DNA of 64,000 nucleotides, taken from positions 3,539,001 to 3,603,000 of the forward strand of contig NC_016791.1 in NCBI RefSeq assembly GCF_000244875.1, written 5' to 3'. The position numbers were made by a program, and so were the translations under genes. Positions within the stretch are counted from its first letter, which is position 1; each line of letters starts with the position of its first letter. The notes under the pieces were generated by a model that ran no database searches, was not told the origin of the DNA, and saw only the letters and a program-made list of their open reading frames with translations. This stretch comes from Clostridium sp. BNL1100. GTDB taxonomy: Bacteria; Bacillota; Clostridia; Acetivibrionales; DSM-1351. Of this stretch, positions 1 to 8,920 are shown piece after piece.

Positions 1-807
1 AATATCATGGCTGTCTAAGCTAACCCAGAGCTGACCATGATAATAGGATGTTCCGTTTCTTTGAATATTTGATGCATTTTTTTCCTGCATTTTAACCTGT
101 GAGTAATCACAGTAATAGTCAAAAACAGCACAAAACTTGTTATTAGCTTTTCCGTACCCCGTAAATTTTAAGTAAAAATTGCCATTTCTAAAAAATGAAT
201 TATCCGAATACAGACCAAGTCCTATTTTAGCATCTTGCGTATGCTCCAATTCCGGTGGTGTAATTTTTACCCACTGGTCAAGGTTCCAGCCTTTATTGGT
301 ATACGAATGTACATATATATATGATAAATAATTATCAAAGGCCAATATGTCAAAAGTCTGCATAACCGCAAGATATATTGAGGGTAGCTTTGGAAGGCCA
401 CTAAAGGTTTTTTCAATGGAATCAAAACACTTTTTGTAATCTTCAGAATTTACAATGTTTCTATTCTTAGCTTTTATCTCCTCTAGCCGTTCATTTGATA
501 AAATCATATGTGAATAGAATTCCCTGTTTTGCATATATGTCCAGTTTGTTGATACATCCGGCTTTTTAGGCAACTTGTTTGTAAATGACATTGTATCCCA
601 CTTGTTTGTAACAAAGGCAATAGCGTCTTGGTAAACATGATTGATAACTCTTGTAAATCTTGAGTCAAGTTGCTGACGTTTGTAAACTTTCCCCATTGAA
701 TTCAGATAAAAGTTATCCATTCGTATTTTGAATGTCCTGCTGTCCTGAGGCTTAAAATGTTTTTCAACTATCAGCGGTTTATTTAATATATTATATAAAC
801 TTTCCAA
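1..807 (-). CDS. Unrecognised protein, 3' end outside the window
   Basis: The frame is open from a TTG at 805-807 to the left edge, giving 269 codons with no stop. The TTG follows an AAGGGG ribosome binding site, and an in-frame TGA lies three codons upstream, so the start is well defined. The next in-frame ATG is about 30 codons in. The protein is soluble-looking, rich in aromatic residues (Tyr, Phe, Trp) and Asn/Lys, with no signal peptide, membrane segment or motif I recognise. It starts 30 nt after the stop of the GT-B-like gene at 838-2100 and is probably the next gene of the radical SAM operon. Function unknown. Confidence 0.7.
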   Translation of the reverse strand, partial: MESLYNILNKPLIVEKHFKPQDSRTFKIRMDNFYLNSMGKVYKRQQLDSRFTRVINHVYQDAIAFVTNKWDTMSFTNKLPKKPDVSTNWTYMQNREFYSHMILSNERLEEIKAKNRNIVNSEDYKKCFDSIEKTFSGLPKLPSIYLAVMQTFDILAFDNYLSYIYVHSYTNKGWNLDQWVKITPPELEHTQDAKIGLGLYSDNSFFRNGNFYLKFTGYGKANNKFCAVFDYYCDYSQVKMQEKNASNIQRNGTSYYHGQLWVSLDSHDI

Positions 808-837
808 CCCGGTTCACCCCTTAATAAATGGTTTTTA

Positions 838-2100
838 TTACAAGTTTTCTAATGAATCAATAACATCAGCTGATGACGGTAACTGTAAAATCTTATTAAT
901 ATACATATTCTGTTTATGCTGAAGACTTATTCGAGAATCTTTGTCACTAATATATGTTCTTAAAGCATTCAATGTCTTACCTTTCTGAAATATCGATGTA
1001 GATATGAAAGTATCAACATATTCATTATTCTCAAGTACACTGGTTAAAAAATTAAACCATCCAAAAGGAAACAACCTATACGGATAAGCAACCTTTACGT
1101 CATTTGCCATTTCCTGATACCAACCTGGCATTTTCAAAAGCTGTTCCGAAATTCTGGAGAAATTAACCAACTTATCATTTTGCAAAACAATAGAGGGCAC
1201 TGAAGCATACACTGCCTTAGCCAGTGTAGACGATATTATGTTAGTTGTTAGGAACAAGTCTGAGGCTCCAAGATACTTATCAAAGTCTTGGGGATTTATA
1301 TGATTAAAATGAAAATATTTTATGTGTTTTTTATTATCTGATTCTTGCTCCCAGCTCTTTGGACCCACATGGATTATTGTTACCTTTTCATCAAGTTCAG
1401 CTAAATAATGCATTATCATTTTGGGACACCAACAAAGTAAATTTGATAAAGCCGGCAACCTATTTACATTCAGGTTTTCCCAATCTGAATTTGCCATGAA
1501 GATTACTTTCTCCTGACCTGAAGGTCTAAAAGCAGACTCAAATTCAATCCTTTCAGGTTTTGTCATACCTTCAGGTCTATCATAGAAATATGTAAACTTC
1601 ACTTTTTTATCTGCTGGTTGTAGTTTATTTATAGGACAATACCTGATTACAAAATCACACTGCCTTATATAATCAGGTAGAGTAGCCCTATATCCGCCAT
1701 AATAGTCTTGAACATAGTTTGTAGAATCAAATTCATAGCTGTCAAAGCTTCCAAAGGGGACACCATATTCTCTGAAAGTCTCCATACTAACACCCGACCA
1801 TGTCGATGAATACCAAAGAGTATATACATCTGAGGCTATAACATAATCAGGTCTGAATTCAGACATTAGCCTGTCCGTAATAGCCTTATTGACCAACTTG
1901 TCCTCCGACATGGAGTTTGCTCCTGTCTGCTTCAAAACTACATGTTTAATTCTGTTTTGCTCCAGATAATTCTGGCCCTTGGCTGAAGTTAGAAAGCAAA
2001 TTTCAAACTTGTTTGGTGGAAGCCTCTTACAAAATTCAAATGCAATTGTGAACTCTCCTGCCGAAAGGTGTCCTAATGTAACAAACAGTATTTTTTTCAT
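838..2100 (-). CDS. GT-B-like protein A of the radical SAM operon
   Basis: A 420-residue soluble protein. The N-terminus (KKILFVTLGHLSAGEFTIA) looks like the first Rossmann strand and glycine loop of GT-B glycosyltransferases. A second Rossmann-like half carries the pattern FDKYLGASDLFL, typical of nucleotide-sugar-binding lobes. It is a paralogue of 4830-6080: both share the N-terminal loop, the ASDLF/ATDLF stretch followed by SLA/TLAKAV, and a C-terminal signature YPYR-x-FP-x-GW. I chose ATG 2098-2100 because it forms an ATGA overlap with the upstream stop and sits 6 nt after AAGGA; an ATG two codons earlier abuts the ribosome binding site. No donor or acceptor can be named, and the glycosyltransferase activity is an inference from fold-like patterns only. 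Confidence 0.7.
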   Translation of the reverse strand: MKKILFVTLGHLSAGEFTIAFEFCKRLPPNKFEICFLTSAKGQNYLEQNRIKHVVLKQTGANSMSEDKLVNKAITDRLMSEFRPDYVIASDVYTLWYSSTWSGVSMETFREYGVPFGSFDSYEFDSTNYVQDYYGGYRATLPDYIRQCDFVIRYCPINKLQPADKKVKFTYFYDRPEGMTKPERIEFESAFRPSGQEKVIFMANSDWENLNVNRLPALSNLLCWCPKMIMHYLAELDEKVTIIHVGPKSWEQESDNKKHIKYFHFNHINPQDFDKYLGASDLFLTTNIISSTLAKAVYASVPSIVLQNDKLVNFSRISEQLLKMPGWYQEMANDVKVAYPYRLFPFGWFNFLTSVLENNEYVDTFISTSIFQKGKTLNALRTYISDKDSRISLQHKQNMYINKILQLPSSADVIDSLENL

Positions 2101-2768
2101 AGCCATTCCTTCTCAATTGATTGATTAAAAGCTATATCATCGGGGAAAAATTCTCTGCCCAATTCCATAATCATTAGTGCTAGAGTCCTCTCGTTTGAGC
2201 GAACCAGCCTTTTGAGAAAATCCTTGAAGGGCATTGAGAAATAATCATTCAAATATTTGAACCCAATCGGCTTTCTAATAACGTTTTTTCTTGCTTCTTC
2301 AATTAGCTTTAAAGCACCATCAGGGTTATTACAGGAAAAATTGTAATCAGCATAAATTATGTATGGAACTATAAAGTAAGGCTGCTGTTTTTCTGACATC
2401 TGCTGATCCGATATCAGTTTTTCCAAGATTCTTACCAGTTCATCCTCATCCCTCATAACCTCCGGTAGGGCAAGTAACAGAATGGCTTTAAACATCCAAA
2501 CTAGCCAATAATCAGGTGCAATTCGCAGTGCATCATTATATGCTTCAAATATTAGCTCTATTCTTTCACTTCCAATAGTAGAGTTTTTCACTCTGGAAGT
2601 TATAAGGAAGTTATAAAAACCAAAGCTGAAAGCTGCCTCGGGGTCATCAGTATTTTTCTTGTAATTCTTTTCTAATTCGTTCAGAATTTTTTCAGAATTG
2701 ACTGGAAAATTAAAAATCAAGTTGATTGTCTTTATCAGCTCTTCATCCTTTTTGGTTATATATCGCAT
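2097..2768 (-). CDS. Helical-repeat (TPR-like) protein A of the radical SAM operon
   Basis: A 223-residue, mostly helical soluble protein resembling TPR solenoids (a segment ending in AL-x-IAPDYWLVW, then further helix pairs). It is a paralogue of the first gene of the operon (11841-12521). The two align from their first residues and share the block PYF-x-x-PYI-x-YA. ATG 2766-2768 is preferred because AGGTGG lies 8 nt upstream; a GTG four codons earlier is part of that ribosome binding site. Its stop overlaps the next ATG (ATGA), suggesting translational coupling to the GT-B-like gene. A scaffold or substrate-presenting role is an inference from its repeat nature and its position beside the acidic small protein. 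Confidence 0.7.
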   Translation of the reverse strand: MRYITKKDEELIKTINLIFNFPVNSEKILNELEKNYKKNTDDPEAAFSFGFYNFLITSRVKNSTIGSERIELIFEAYNDALRIAPDYWLVWMFKAILLLALPEVMRDEDELVRILEKLISDQQMSEKQQPYFIVPYIIYADYNFSCNNPDGALKLIEEARKNVIRKPIGFKYLNDYFSMPFKDFLKRLVRSNERTLALMIMELGREFFPDDIAFNQSIEKEWL

Positions 2769-2786
2769 CCTAAATACCACCTATTC

Positions 2787-3116
2787 TTATTTTTTATCTT
2801 CATCTTCATCTAATAAGTCATCACCCTCAAAAGTGTCAAATTCATCAAGACTTGCACCCTCATCAGGTGTATATACAGCAGCATCAGCAGAAAAATATTC
2901 TTCAATGTTATCTGGAGAAAGATTGTCCAGATCTTCAGGGCTCAATGATTTAATAAGTATTTTCTGAACTTCTGTAAGTTCATATCCTTCCAGGGCTGTA
3001 TCAGGATCTTCAATTAATTCTTGTTTGAAGTCTTCGTCTGATAAAATTCGTATTATAACCATCTTTATTCCAGAGTTATCTTCCTGCATTTCCATACCAT
3101 TCTTTTCATCCATCAT
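2787..3116 (-). CDS. Candidate RiPP precursor, Os1348/NHLP-like leader with acidic Cys-free tail
   Basis: A 109-residue protein. Residues 25-66 (LSDEDFKQELIEDPDTALEG, then YELTEVQK and a short LSPEDL repeat) match my memory of Os1348/Franean1_4349-type leader regions, which read roughly 'DxxFRxxLLxDPxxALxGYxLTxEE'. The tail after about residue 75 is short, holds Tyr82, Phe93 and Phe96, has no Cys, and is about 40% Asp/Glu. It lies inside an operon of seven radical SAM genes, directly downstream of the B12-like one. AGGAGAGG precedes a tandem ATGATG; either Met may be used. The leader resemblance and context favour a RiPP precursor. An acidic accessory or carrier protein is the main alternative, and no modification chemistry can be read from the sequence. 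Confidence 0.6.
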   Translation of the reverse strand: MMDEKNGMEMQEDNSGIKMVIIRILSDEDFKQELIEDPDTALEGYELTEVQKILIKSLSPEDLDNLSPDNIEEYFSADAAVYTPDEGASLDEFDTFEGDDLLDEDEDKK

Positions 3117-3153
3117 TATTAAACCTCTCCTATCTGTTTTTTAATTTAATTAT

Positions 3154-4824
3154 TTATGATTTTTGCTCAAGAATACGGTAGACGTATTCCACTTCTGCAA
3201 ATTCTTTATTTTGCAAATTATTTAAAGCCTTTATATAAAATTTTGTTTTATCTGCAACCTCTTTATAGTTGCGACCACCAATTTCGTTATATTTATAAAC
3301 CTTGAAATTTCCTGTTTGTTTACCCTTCATTTCCTTAAAATATTTCCAGCTTCTTTCAAGGATTTTACTATAGCTTATTACATTCCTTATTAATTCTATA
3401 TTATAGCGTTCAGGATAGCGGCCAATTTTACTGTTGGGTACTACAAAGAATTCGTTAATTGTCATATAGTTGATATATGGCCTATTTTTAGTTACGTATT
3501 GTACCGTTTCCTGAAAATCTTCATCCTTTTCTTGAGGCAAGCCTGTTATAACTTCTAAATCAGCTATAATCCCCAGCTCCTTACACCATTTCAAAACTCT
3601 TTCTCCATGGGAAAGATCAATTTTCTTTTCCACCAAATCAATAAGCTTCTGGCTTGCTGTCTCAAAACCAAAGACCAGTTTCTGGCATCCTGCATCCCTC
3701 ATCAGCTTTAATCGTTCAAAGGTAAGATTGTTAAATCTGGCACAGTCAGACCATTTAATATCTATTTTTTTATCAATTATGTAATTACAAAATTCATCAA
3801 TAAACTTTCCGGAGGCATTGGCAGCATTATTAAAGAAATAAAAATAATTGGTTTTGTACTTATTAATAAGCGCCTCAATATCATCCACTACCTTATGAGC
3901 CTCTCCGATAATTACCCTCTTTCTGTCTTCATCACTTTCAGAACAGAAAGCACACGCAAAGGGGCAGTGAAAATTAAAAATATAAGGTAAAATGAGTTTA
4001 TTCATATATTCTGGTCTAGGTCGCTTTTTTCTTACGGTACTTACGTACTGGGTTAGAAAGAATGGCCACTTGAAAACCTGTATTAGATTTTCCTCTTCCA
4101 ATTTATCATTCCATTTTCCGTTATAACTCGGATTCTTTATTTTTGAATAATAATATTCCATAGGCAGATTGCACCAGTCCGGACACACTACAACCGGCTC
4201 ATGCTCAGGATTCATATAAACCTGCCCGTCCTTTAGGTATACCATACCATCAAGTTCATATACGGATTTCTGCATTTTACCATTCAAAACTTGTATTAGT
4301 TCTGCTATTACAACTTCTCCGGGTCCCTTAATTATATAAGGGAATACTTCAAGTATAATTTTAAGCAATTCACTAAAAGTATCCTTAAAAATACCTAGAT
4401 AAGTAATATTGTTTCCTCCAAGAATAACCGGAATTTTATATTTCTGCTTGATATACTTTGCTAAAAGAAAAGCACTATGAAGTTGGAAAAATGAAAAGTC
4501 TGCTCCGCAGGAGATTCCTATTACATCATAATCTTTAATTGGAATCCCTTGAAGTAATTCCTCTGCAAAGAGATTTACTTTATCGTTTTCTTCTCCCGTT
4601 AAGCAATTTAGAACAATATCCTTGTCATATAGAAAAGCAAATTGCTCATCATTTCTGTAGATTTTAGCTAAATCGGAATTCAAATCATAAAGTTCAACGT
4701 CATAACCTTCATTTTTTAAATATCCGGACAGAATTCCAAGGCTCAAAGGTGGAATATTTGTATATCCATGAGGAGATATTCCCTTCTCACATGGTGCCAA
4801 TAAAAAACCAATTCTTTGAATCAT
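3154..4824 (-). CDS. Radical SAM protein with B12-binding-like N-terminal domain
   Basis: A 556-residue protein. Residues 1-185 look like a cobalamin-binding-type Rossmann domain (PPLSLGILSGYLKNEGYDVE, then VIGISCGADFS and IPVILGG), but I do not see the DxHxxG motif of the base-off form. The radical SAM CxxxCxxC is C287/C291/C294. Later core motifs include FGFETASQKL and TGLPQE near the end of the barrel. Family members include B12-dependent methyltransferases and RiPP-maturation enzymes, so C-methylation is possible but unproven. It ends 37 nt upstream of the acidic precursor candidate and begins 5 nt after the GT-B-like gene at 4830-6080, in the same operon. Confidence 0.88.
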   Translation of the reverse strand: MIQRIGFLLAPCEKGISPHGYTNIPPLSLGILSGYLKNEGYDVELYDLNSDLAKIYRNDEQFAFLYDKDIVLNCLTGEENDKVNLFAEELLQGIPIKDYDVIGISCGADFSFFQLHSAFLLAKYIKQKYKIPVILGGNNITYLGIFKDTFSELLKIILEVFPYIIKGPGEVVIAELIQVLNGKMQKSVYELDGMVYLKDGQVYMNPEHEPVVVCPDWCNLPMEYYYSKIKNPSYNGKWNDKLEEENLIQVFKWPFFLTQYVSTVRKKRPRPEYMNKLILPYIFNFHCPFACAFCSESDEDRKRVIIGEAHKVVDDIEALINKYKTNYFYFFNNAANASGKFIDEFCNYIIDKKIDIKWSDCARFNNLTFERLKLMRDAGCQKLVFGFETASQKLIDLVEKKIDLSHGERVLKWCKELGIIADLEVITGLPQEKDEDFQETVQYVTKNRPYINYMTINEFFVVPNSKIGRYPERYNIELIRNVISYSKILERSWKYFKEMKGKQTGNFKVYKYNEIGGRNYKEVADKTKFYIKALNNLQNKEFAEVEYVYRILEQKS

Positions 4825-4829
4825 ATTGT

Positions 4830-6080
4830 TTATTCCCTCCTTTCATTTATTAGTGACTCTATAATACTTCTTACATCGGGCAAGCTTTCAAGTGTCTTCT
4901 TGTAACGATCTGCACTTTTCAGCAGTTCTTCTCTTTTTTCCTCACATTCAAGTACTTCTTGTATTCGCCTGATTGAATCTATTACATTAAATTGCTCAAG
5001 GCGTATAAACGTCTTCATATAAGAATTCCCCTTTACCAATGGAGCCAGGAACTTATACCATCCTACCGGAAACATTCTGTATGGATAACATCTTTCAAGA
5101 TTTTTGAGAAGCTCGTCTACAAATGGTGCCGGTTCAAATTTAATCTTCTCTTTATCAAGCGGTTTCTCTGCCGAGAAGAAAATAGAATTTTCAAAATTTG
5201 CTGACGGTATACCCGACAACACAGCCCTTGCCAATGAAGTTGCAGTGATGTTTCTTGAAATAAAAAGGTCTGTTGCCAGCAAATACTCATCAAAAACTTC
5301 CGGTGGAAGCTGATTTAAGAAAATTAATCCGTCCTCTGAATTCTTTGAGTAACCTCCTTTAGACCCCACACATACTACAGAATACGTTTTTGTAAGCTCT
5401 TGCATTATATGGTAAAACGCTTGATTATTTGCATTTACAAAGGATATAACATCAGTATATTGCTTATATGATTCTTGCCATGCTGCGGAAGTAAACAGTA
5501 TCAACTTTTTACCTACGGGCAAGCCAAGCTTTGCCTTCCACTTATCCGTACTATAAACATCATACGGCAGAGTATCTGTTGTAAGTTGATAATGATAAGT
5601 TTCTTCACGATATCCACTGTTAGGGTTAACTATAGGACATGGACAAAGTCTGAAGCCGTACTTGCGTATGTCTATATCACCGAATTTTGCTGCCTTAAAT
5701 CCGTAGGTATCCATTTGTTTACCGGTAATCACCCAGTCAAAGTCATCAAATGTTCCAATCCTACCTGAGAAGACTTCCAAATCTCCGGGAGTCAAACCAT
5801 AATGAACTTCGCAAAAATTATAGTTCAGAAAGTCTGCAAGAATTACCAGTCCGGGATGATACCTATGCTCCAAATCCCGCATTAACAACCTGTTAATCTT
5901 TCCGTTTCGTGGTATTAGCGTAGTATACGTAAACTTATATTTATTCATTATTTTTTCATGGGAAGGAGGAATTAAAAAGTAAGGTATATATCCTGATTCT
6001 CTCACTCTTGCAGCAAATTCGCAAGCGATTGTGACCTCACCGTATGCCCAAAAACTAGTGACTATAAATAATATGTACAT
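4830..6080 (-). CDS. GT-B-like protein B of the radical SAM operon
   Basis: A 416-residue soluble protein, paralogous to 838-2100. It has the same N-terminal nucleotide-fold start (MYILFIVTSFWAYGEVTIA), a second Rossmann-like lobe (KKLILFTSAAW), the stretch FDEYLLATDLFI followed by SLARAV and a GIPS turn, and the signature YPYR-x-FP-x-GW near residue 340. The C-terminal 60 residues form a charged helical tail. It starts 3 nt after the stop of the radical SAM gene at 6084-6989, consistent with coupled translation. A glycosyltransferase-like role is inferred from fold-like patterns. Two divergent copies in one operon suggest different acceptors or a heterodimer. Confidence 0.7.
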   Translation of the reverse strand: MYILFIVTSFWAYGEVTIACEFAARVRESGYIPYFLIPPSHEKIMNKYKFTYTTLIPRNGKINRLLMRDLEHRYHPGLVILADFLNYNFCEVHYGLTPGDLEVFSGRIGTFDDFDWVITGKQMDTYGFKAAKFGDIDIRKYGFRLCPCPIVNPNSGYREETYHYQLTTDTLPYDVYSTDKWKAKLGLPVGKKLILFTSAAWQESYKQYTDVISFVNANNQAFYHIMQELTKTYSVVCVGSKGGYSKNSEDGLIFLNQLPPEVFDEYLLATDLFISRNITATSLARAVLSGIPSANFENSIFFSAEKPLDKEKIKFEPAPFVDELLKNLERCYPYRMFPVGWYKFLAPLVKGNSYMKTFIRLEQFNVIDSIRRIQEVLECEEKREELLKSADRYKKTLESLPDVRSIIESLINERRE

Positions 6081-6083
6081 TGC

Positions 6084-6989
6084 TTAACCCTCAATATTTT
6101 GAACTGCATTAAATTCATCCCATCCATAAAACTCAAGATATTCTTTATATACACCACCACAGCTTTTATTAAAAATGCACATTTTACATTCTTGTCCCTG
6201 TTTCTTTGTCTCCTTTTCCATAAAAGTAGCATAGTCTTCAAGAACAAAATTATGAAATAGTAGCTTAAATTTATTCTCATCCCACGGAATTTGGTACTTT
6301 TCATACCCAGGAATTATACAAGGTGGAAAGCCTTCCAAAGTAACAACTCTATCCCTTTTAACGCAGGCATCAACCATTTTATAAACTGACTGTACCATTT
6401 CTGTATAGCGTGGTGTTACCTTGTGGAAGTTTTGGTATGCTTTCCCTACAGGATGAATAGCTGATATATTAACATGATCTACGCCGGCATTTATTACGAG
6501 TTCTGCAATATCGGTAAGGCTGTCTATATTATCTTTGTAGACCACTGTATTCGTACGGACCTTTGCTCCTAGTGATTTAACGTTTACTATTCCTGCCATT
6601 GCCTCCTCAAAACTTCCCGGAATCTGTGTAACAAAATCATGTTGAGCAGCATCCTTACCATGGACTGAAACTACAAAAAGCTTAACACCTTTGTCATATA
6701 GCTTTCTTGCATACTCTATGTCAGCAAGTTTACGTGCGTTTGTTTGAAGGCTTACCTGTGGATAACCCAATTCCTGTATTTTTTTCAGAATTTCCAAGAA
6801 ATCATCCAGTACGGTAGCTTCTCCTCCATGAATATTTACAGATTCATATCCCTTGTTGGCATTTTCCTCTAAAAATTTATAGAGAACCTTTTTATTCACA
6901 CCTTCACGCTTTTCCTTATGGGAATTTACAACACAAAAAATGCAGGAATTATTACACTGATCGGTTAAATGTACACTTATTGATCTCAT
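6084..6989 (-). CDS. Radical SAM protein with C-terminal Cys cluster
   Basis: A 301-residue radical SAM enzyme. CxxxCxxC is C12/C16/C19 at the very N-terminus, followed by HGGEA (the GGE SAM-binding motif) near residue 55. The C-terminus has C268, C271 and C277 followed by GGVYKEYLEFYGWDEF, a pattern seen in several radical SAM families that bind an auxiliary cluster. I place the start at ATG 6987-6989 because GAAAGGAG lies just upstream; an upstream TTG is inside that ribosome binding site. It differs from the other radical SAM proteins of the operon and probably has a distinct role. Substrate unknown. Confidence 0.88.
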   Translation of the reverse strand: MRSISVHLTDQCNNSCIFCVVNSHKEKREGVNKKVLYKFLEENANKGYESVNIHGGEATVLDDFLEILKKIQELGYPQVSLQTNARKLADIEYARKLYDKGVKLFVVSVHGKDAAQHDFVTQIPGSFEEAMAGIVNVKSLGAKVRTNTVVYKDNIDSLTDIAELVINAGVDHVNISAIHPVGKAYQNFHKVTPRYTEMVQSVYKMVDACVKRDRVVTLEGFPPCIIPGYEKYQIPWDENKFKLLFHNFVLEDYATFMEKETKKQGQECKMCIFNKSCGGVYKEYLEFYGWDEFNAVQNIEG

Positions 6990-7003
6990 GCTATTTTCTC
7001 CTT

Positions 7004-7918
7004 TCAATTCAGTACCTCAAATAGATTCCTTGTCAGACTGCATTTCATACAAAATTCTCTGTCTGACAGCAGTGGCTCTGCCCTTCCATTCCATAAGACT
7101 TCCAAGTCTTCTTCAAATATATTTCCAAGCTTTTTTCCTTTGTTCATTCCATTGCAGCACGAATAAAAGTCTCCGTTAAGCTGTATGTTGGGAATTATGC
7201 ATCCACCGGAATTGCAGGACAGCCGATAGAATTGATTAAAAATAATATTATTTTTTTTTGCCACTTTAATCGCTTCTTTTATGTTTTTATTAATACTTTC
7301 TTTATTGGCTTTTACAAACTCTTCATTTCCAATCGGCAGCTCATAATTTACAGCCAATAGTTTATGTTTTGCTGCGAACTCAACCAACAGTGGTATTTCA
7401 TCTATATTCATTTCTGTTATTGTAGTGTTAATTATACCTGCTATATTGGGATACTTTTTGAGTTCTGACAAATTTTCGGCTAACACATTGAAGTTATAAC
7501 CTGGGCAAATAGCTTTGATTTTTTCTTCTTTTGTAGCATCTATGGAAAAAACCAATAGCTCAACGTTCCGTTCACGGTTCAACTTCTTAAAGTCAATAGG
7601 TACTGCTCCATTTGTTATAATAGATATTTTTAAATCCTTTTGCCGCCAGATCATATTGTATATATCCAAATAGCAGAAGGATTCACCAATTCCGCAAATG
7701 ATAAGCTTTTTAACACCTTTAAGTTGTGTGCGAAGCATTTCTAAATTTTCCAATGGAAAATCCTTCGGGTGATTTTTATCCCTTGTACAGTATATACAGT
7801 CCAGCTGACAACGAGTGGTTACTTCAACAGATATTGCCTGCGGTACTTTGGATACCAGCTTACTTACAGGTCCTATGTACTTTTCAATAAAATCGGCGGC
7901 ATATTCTATAGCATTCAT
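7004..7918 (-). CDS. Radical SAM/SPASM-like protein, relative of 10888-11784
   Basis: A 304-residue protein. The radical SAM cluster site is C37/C41/C44 in TTRCQLDCIYC, followed by CGIGESF, the local form of the SAM-binding GGE loop. The C-terminal region has SCNSGGC, NGDFYSCC and CMKC, a SPASM/twitch-like auxiliary cluster arrangement. The same architecture, including the unusual CGIGESF motif, occurs in 10888-11784, so the two are paralogues placed on either side of the three-gene radical SAM block. It starts 2 nt after the upstream stop at 7921. Such proteins often modify peptides or ligate amino acids; the substrate is not visible here. Confidence 0.88.
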   Translation of the reverse strand: MNAIEYAADFIEKYIGPVSKLVSKVPQAISVEVTTRCQLDCIYCTRDKNHPKDFPLENLEMLRTQLKGVKKLIICGIGESFCYLDIYNMIWRQKDLKISIITNGAVPIDFKKLNRERNVELLVFSIDATKEEKIKAICPGYNFNVLAENLSELKKYPNIAGIINTTITEMNIDEIPLLVEFAAKHKLLAVNYELPIGNEEFVKANKESINKNIKEAIKVAKKNNIIFNQFYRLSCNSGGCIIPNIQLNGDFYSCCNGMNKGKKLGNIFEEDLEVLWNGRAEPLLSDREFCMKCSLTRNLFEVLN

Positions 7919-7920
7919 AT

Positions 7921-8907
7921 TCAGTCAAGCCTTTCTTTTATATGAGATAAAAAATAATCCAGCTTTTCTCTATCATCCAATATCTCTTTACAAATCTCAC
8001 AAGCACTTGTATATTGCTTATCTATCAGTTCATTTGAAAAATCACTCTGTAAAAATATCTCTACCAGTCCCCTTGGACCATATTTTTTAAAGAATCTGTA
8101 TATGTCTCTGGATTTAAAACTTCTATGCAATTCTAAAAGTCTTTTTTCTTTCATATTCCCAAGGTAAAGACATTTTGTATTTTTTGAACGACTTGATTGA
8201 CAGCAGGCACTTACGCTTCCATTGTTATCAACAAAGTAATTACCTATACCGCAATAAGCAGGTACTTTAGATGGTGTTTTAAAAAGCTGGGACCGCTTTA
8301 TTTTTTGTGAATCTTCACCATCAAAAGGCATTGCCTTTACCGATTGAATCAGGATTTTATCTCTATATTCTTTATATATTTGATTTATCTCCTTAACCTC
8401 AGAGCTTTCTACATATGTAACATTTATAACTACAAATTTGCCTGTTGCTAATCCTGCTTCAATTGCATTTTTAACTATACTTGCATCAATATATTCCAAA
8501 TGATACTTATCTGAACTGATTATTAGTAAATCCAACCCCGGCATCTCTTCAAGAACAGCGATACCCTCTTCAACTGTCTTTGCCCATAACCCATTTGTAA
8601 CCACTCCTGCAAACATGTCTAATTCATTAAGCTTTTTTATATACTTATTAAGACTTTGTCGCACCACGAATGGCTCTCCCCCGACAAAATGTACTCCCTG
8701 AATCCCACATTCATGTATCTGATCAATCCATTCCAGTACATCTTCTTCACTAGCATCTGCGCTCATTTTTCTAATATTGTTTGCTACACAGTGCCTGCAT
8801 TGGGCATTACATTTCATAGTTGGACTTATATATACACCTCCGTTAAGAATCTGCATACATTCTATTGGATTTGCACTTTTAAAGAGAGCTTGAATTTTGT
8901 TTGACAC
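7921..8907 (-). CDS. Radical SAM protein, tandem paralogue 1 of 3
   Basis: A 328-residue protein with a GTG start after GAGGAG. The CxxxCxxC is C33/C37/C40 (CNAQCRHC), with FVGGEPF as the SAM-binding loop. It shares with 8921-9844 and 9834-10817 a set of family-specific blocks: HLEYID, a CG-x(4)-FVD-x-x-G-x-V-x-ACC cysteine block, LGN-x-x, a GP-x-GL turn, and a C-terminal YT-x-x-CE-x-C. The C-terminal Cys residues imply an auxiliary iron-sulfur cluster of reduced SPASM type. It begins 13 nt after its neighbour. Its N-terminus has about 15 more residues before the cluster than the other two. Confidence 0.88.
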   Translation of the reverse strand: MSNKIQALFKSANPIECMQILNGGVYISPTMKCNAQCRHCVANNIRKMSADASEEDVLEWIDQIHECGIQGVHFVGGEPFVVRQSLNKYIKKLNELDMFAGVVTNGLWAKTVEEGIAVLEEMPGLDLLIISSDKYHLEYIDASIVKNAIEAGLATGKFVVINVTYVESSEVKEINQIYKEYRDKILIQSVKAMPFDGEDSQKIKRSQLFKTPSKVPAYCGIGNYFVDNNGSVSACCQSSRSKNTKCLYLGNMKEKRLLELHRSFKSRDIYRFFKKYGPRGLVEIFLQSDFSNELIDKQYTSACEICKEILDDREKLDYFLSHIKERLD

Positions 8908-8920
8908 AAAAACTCCTCCT

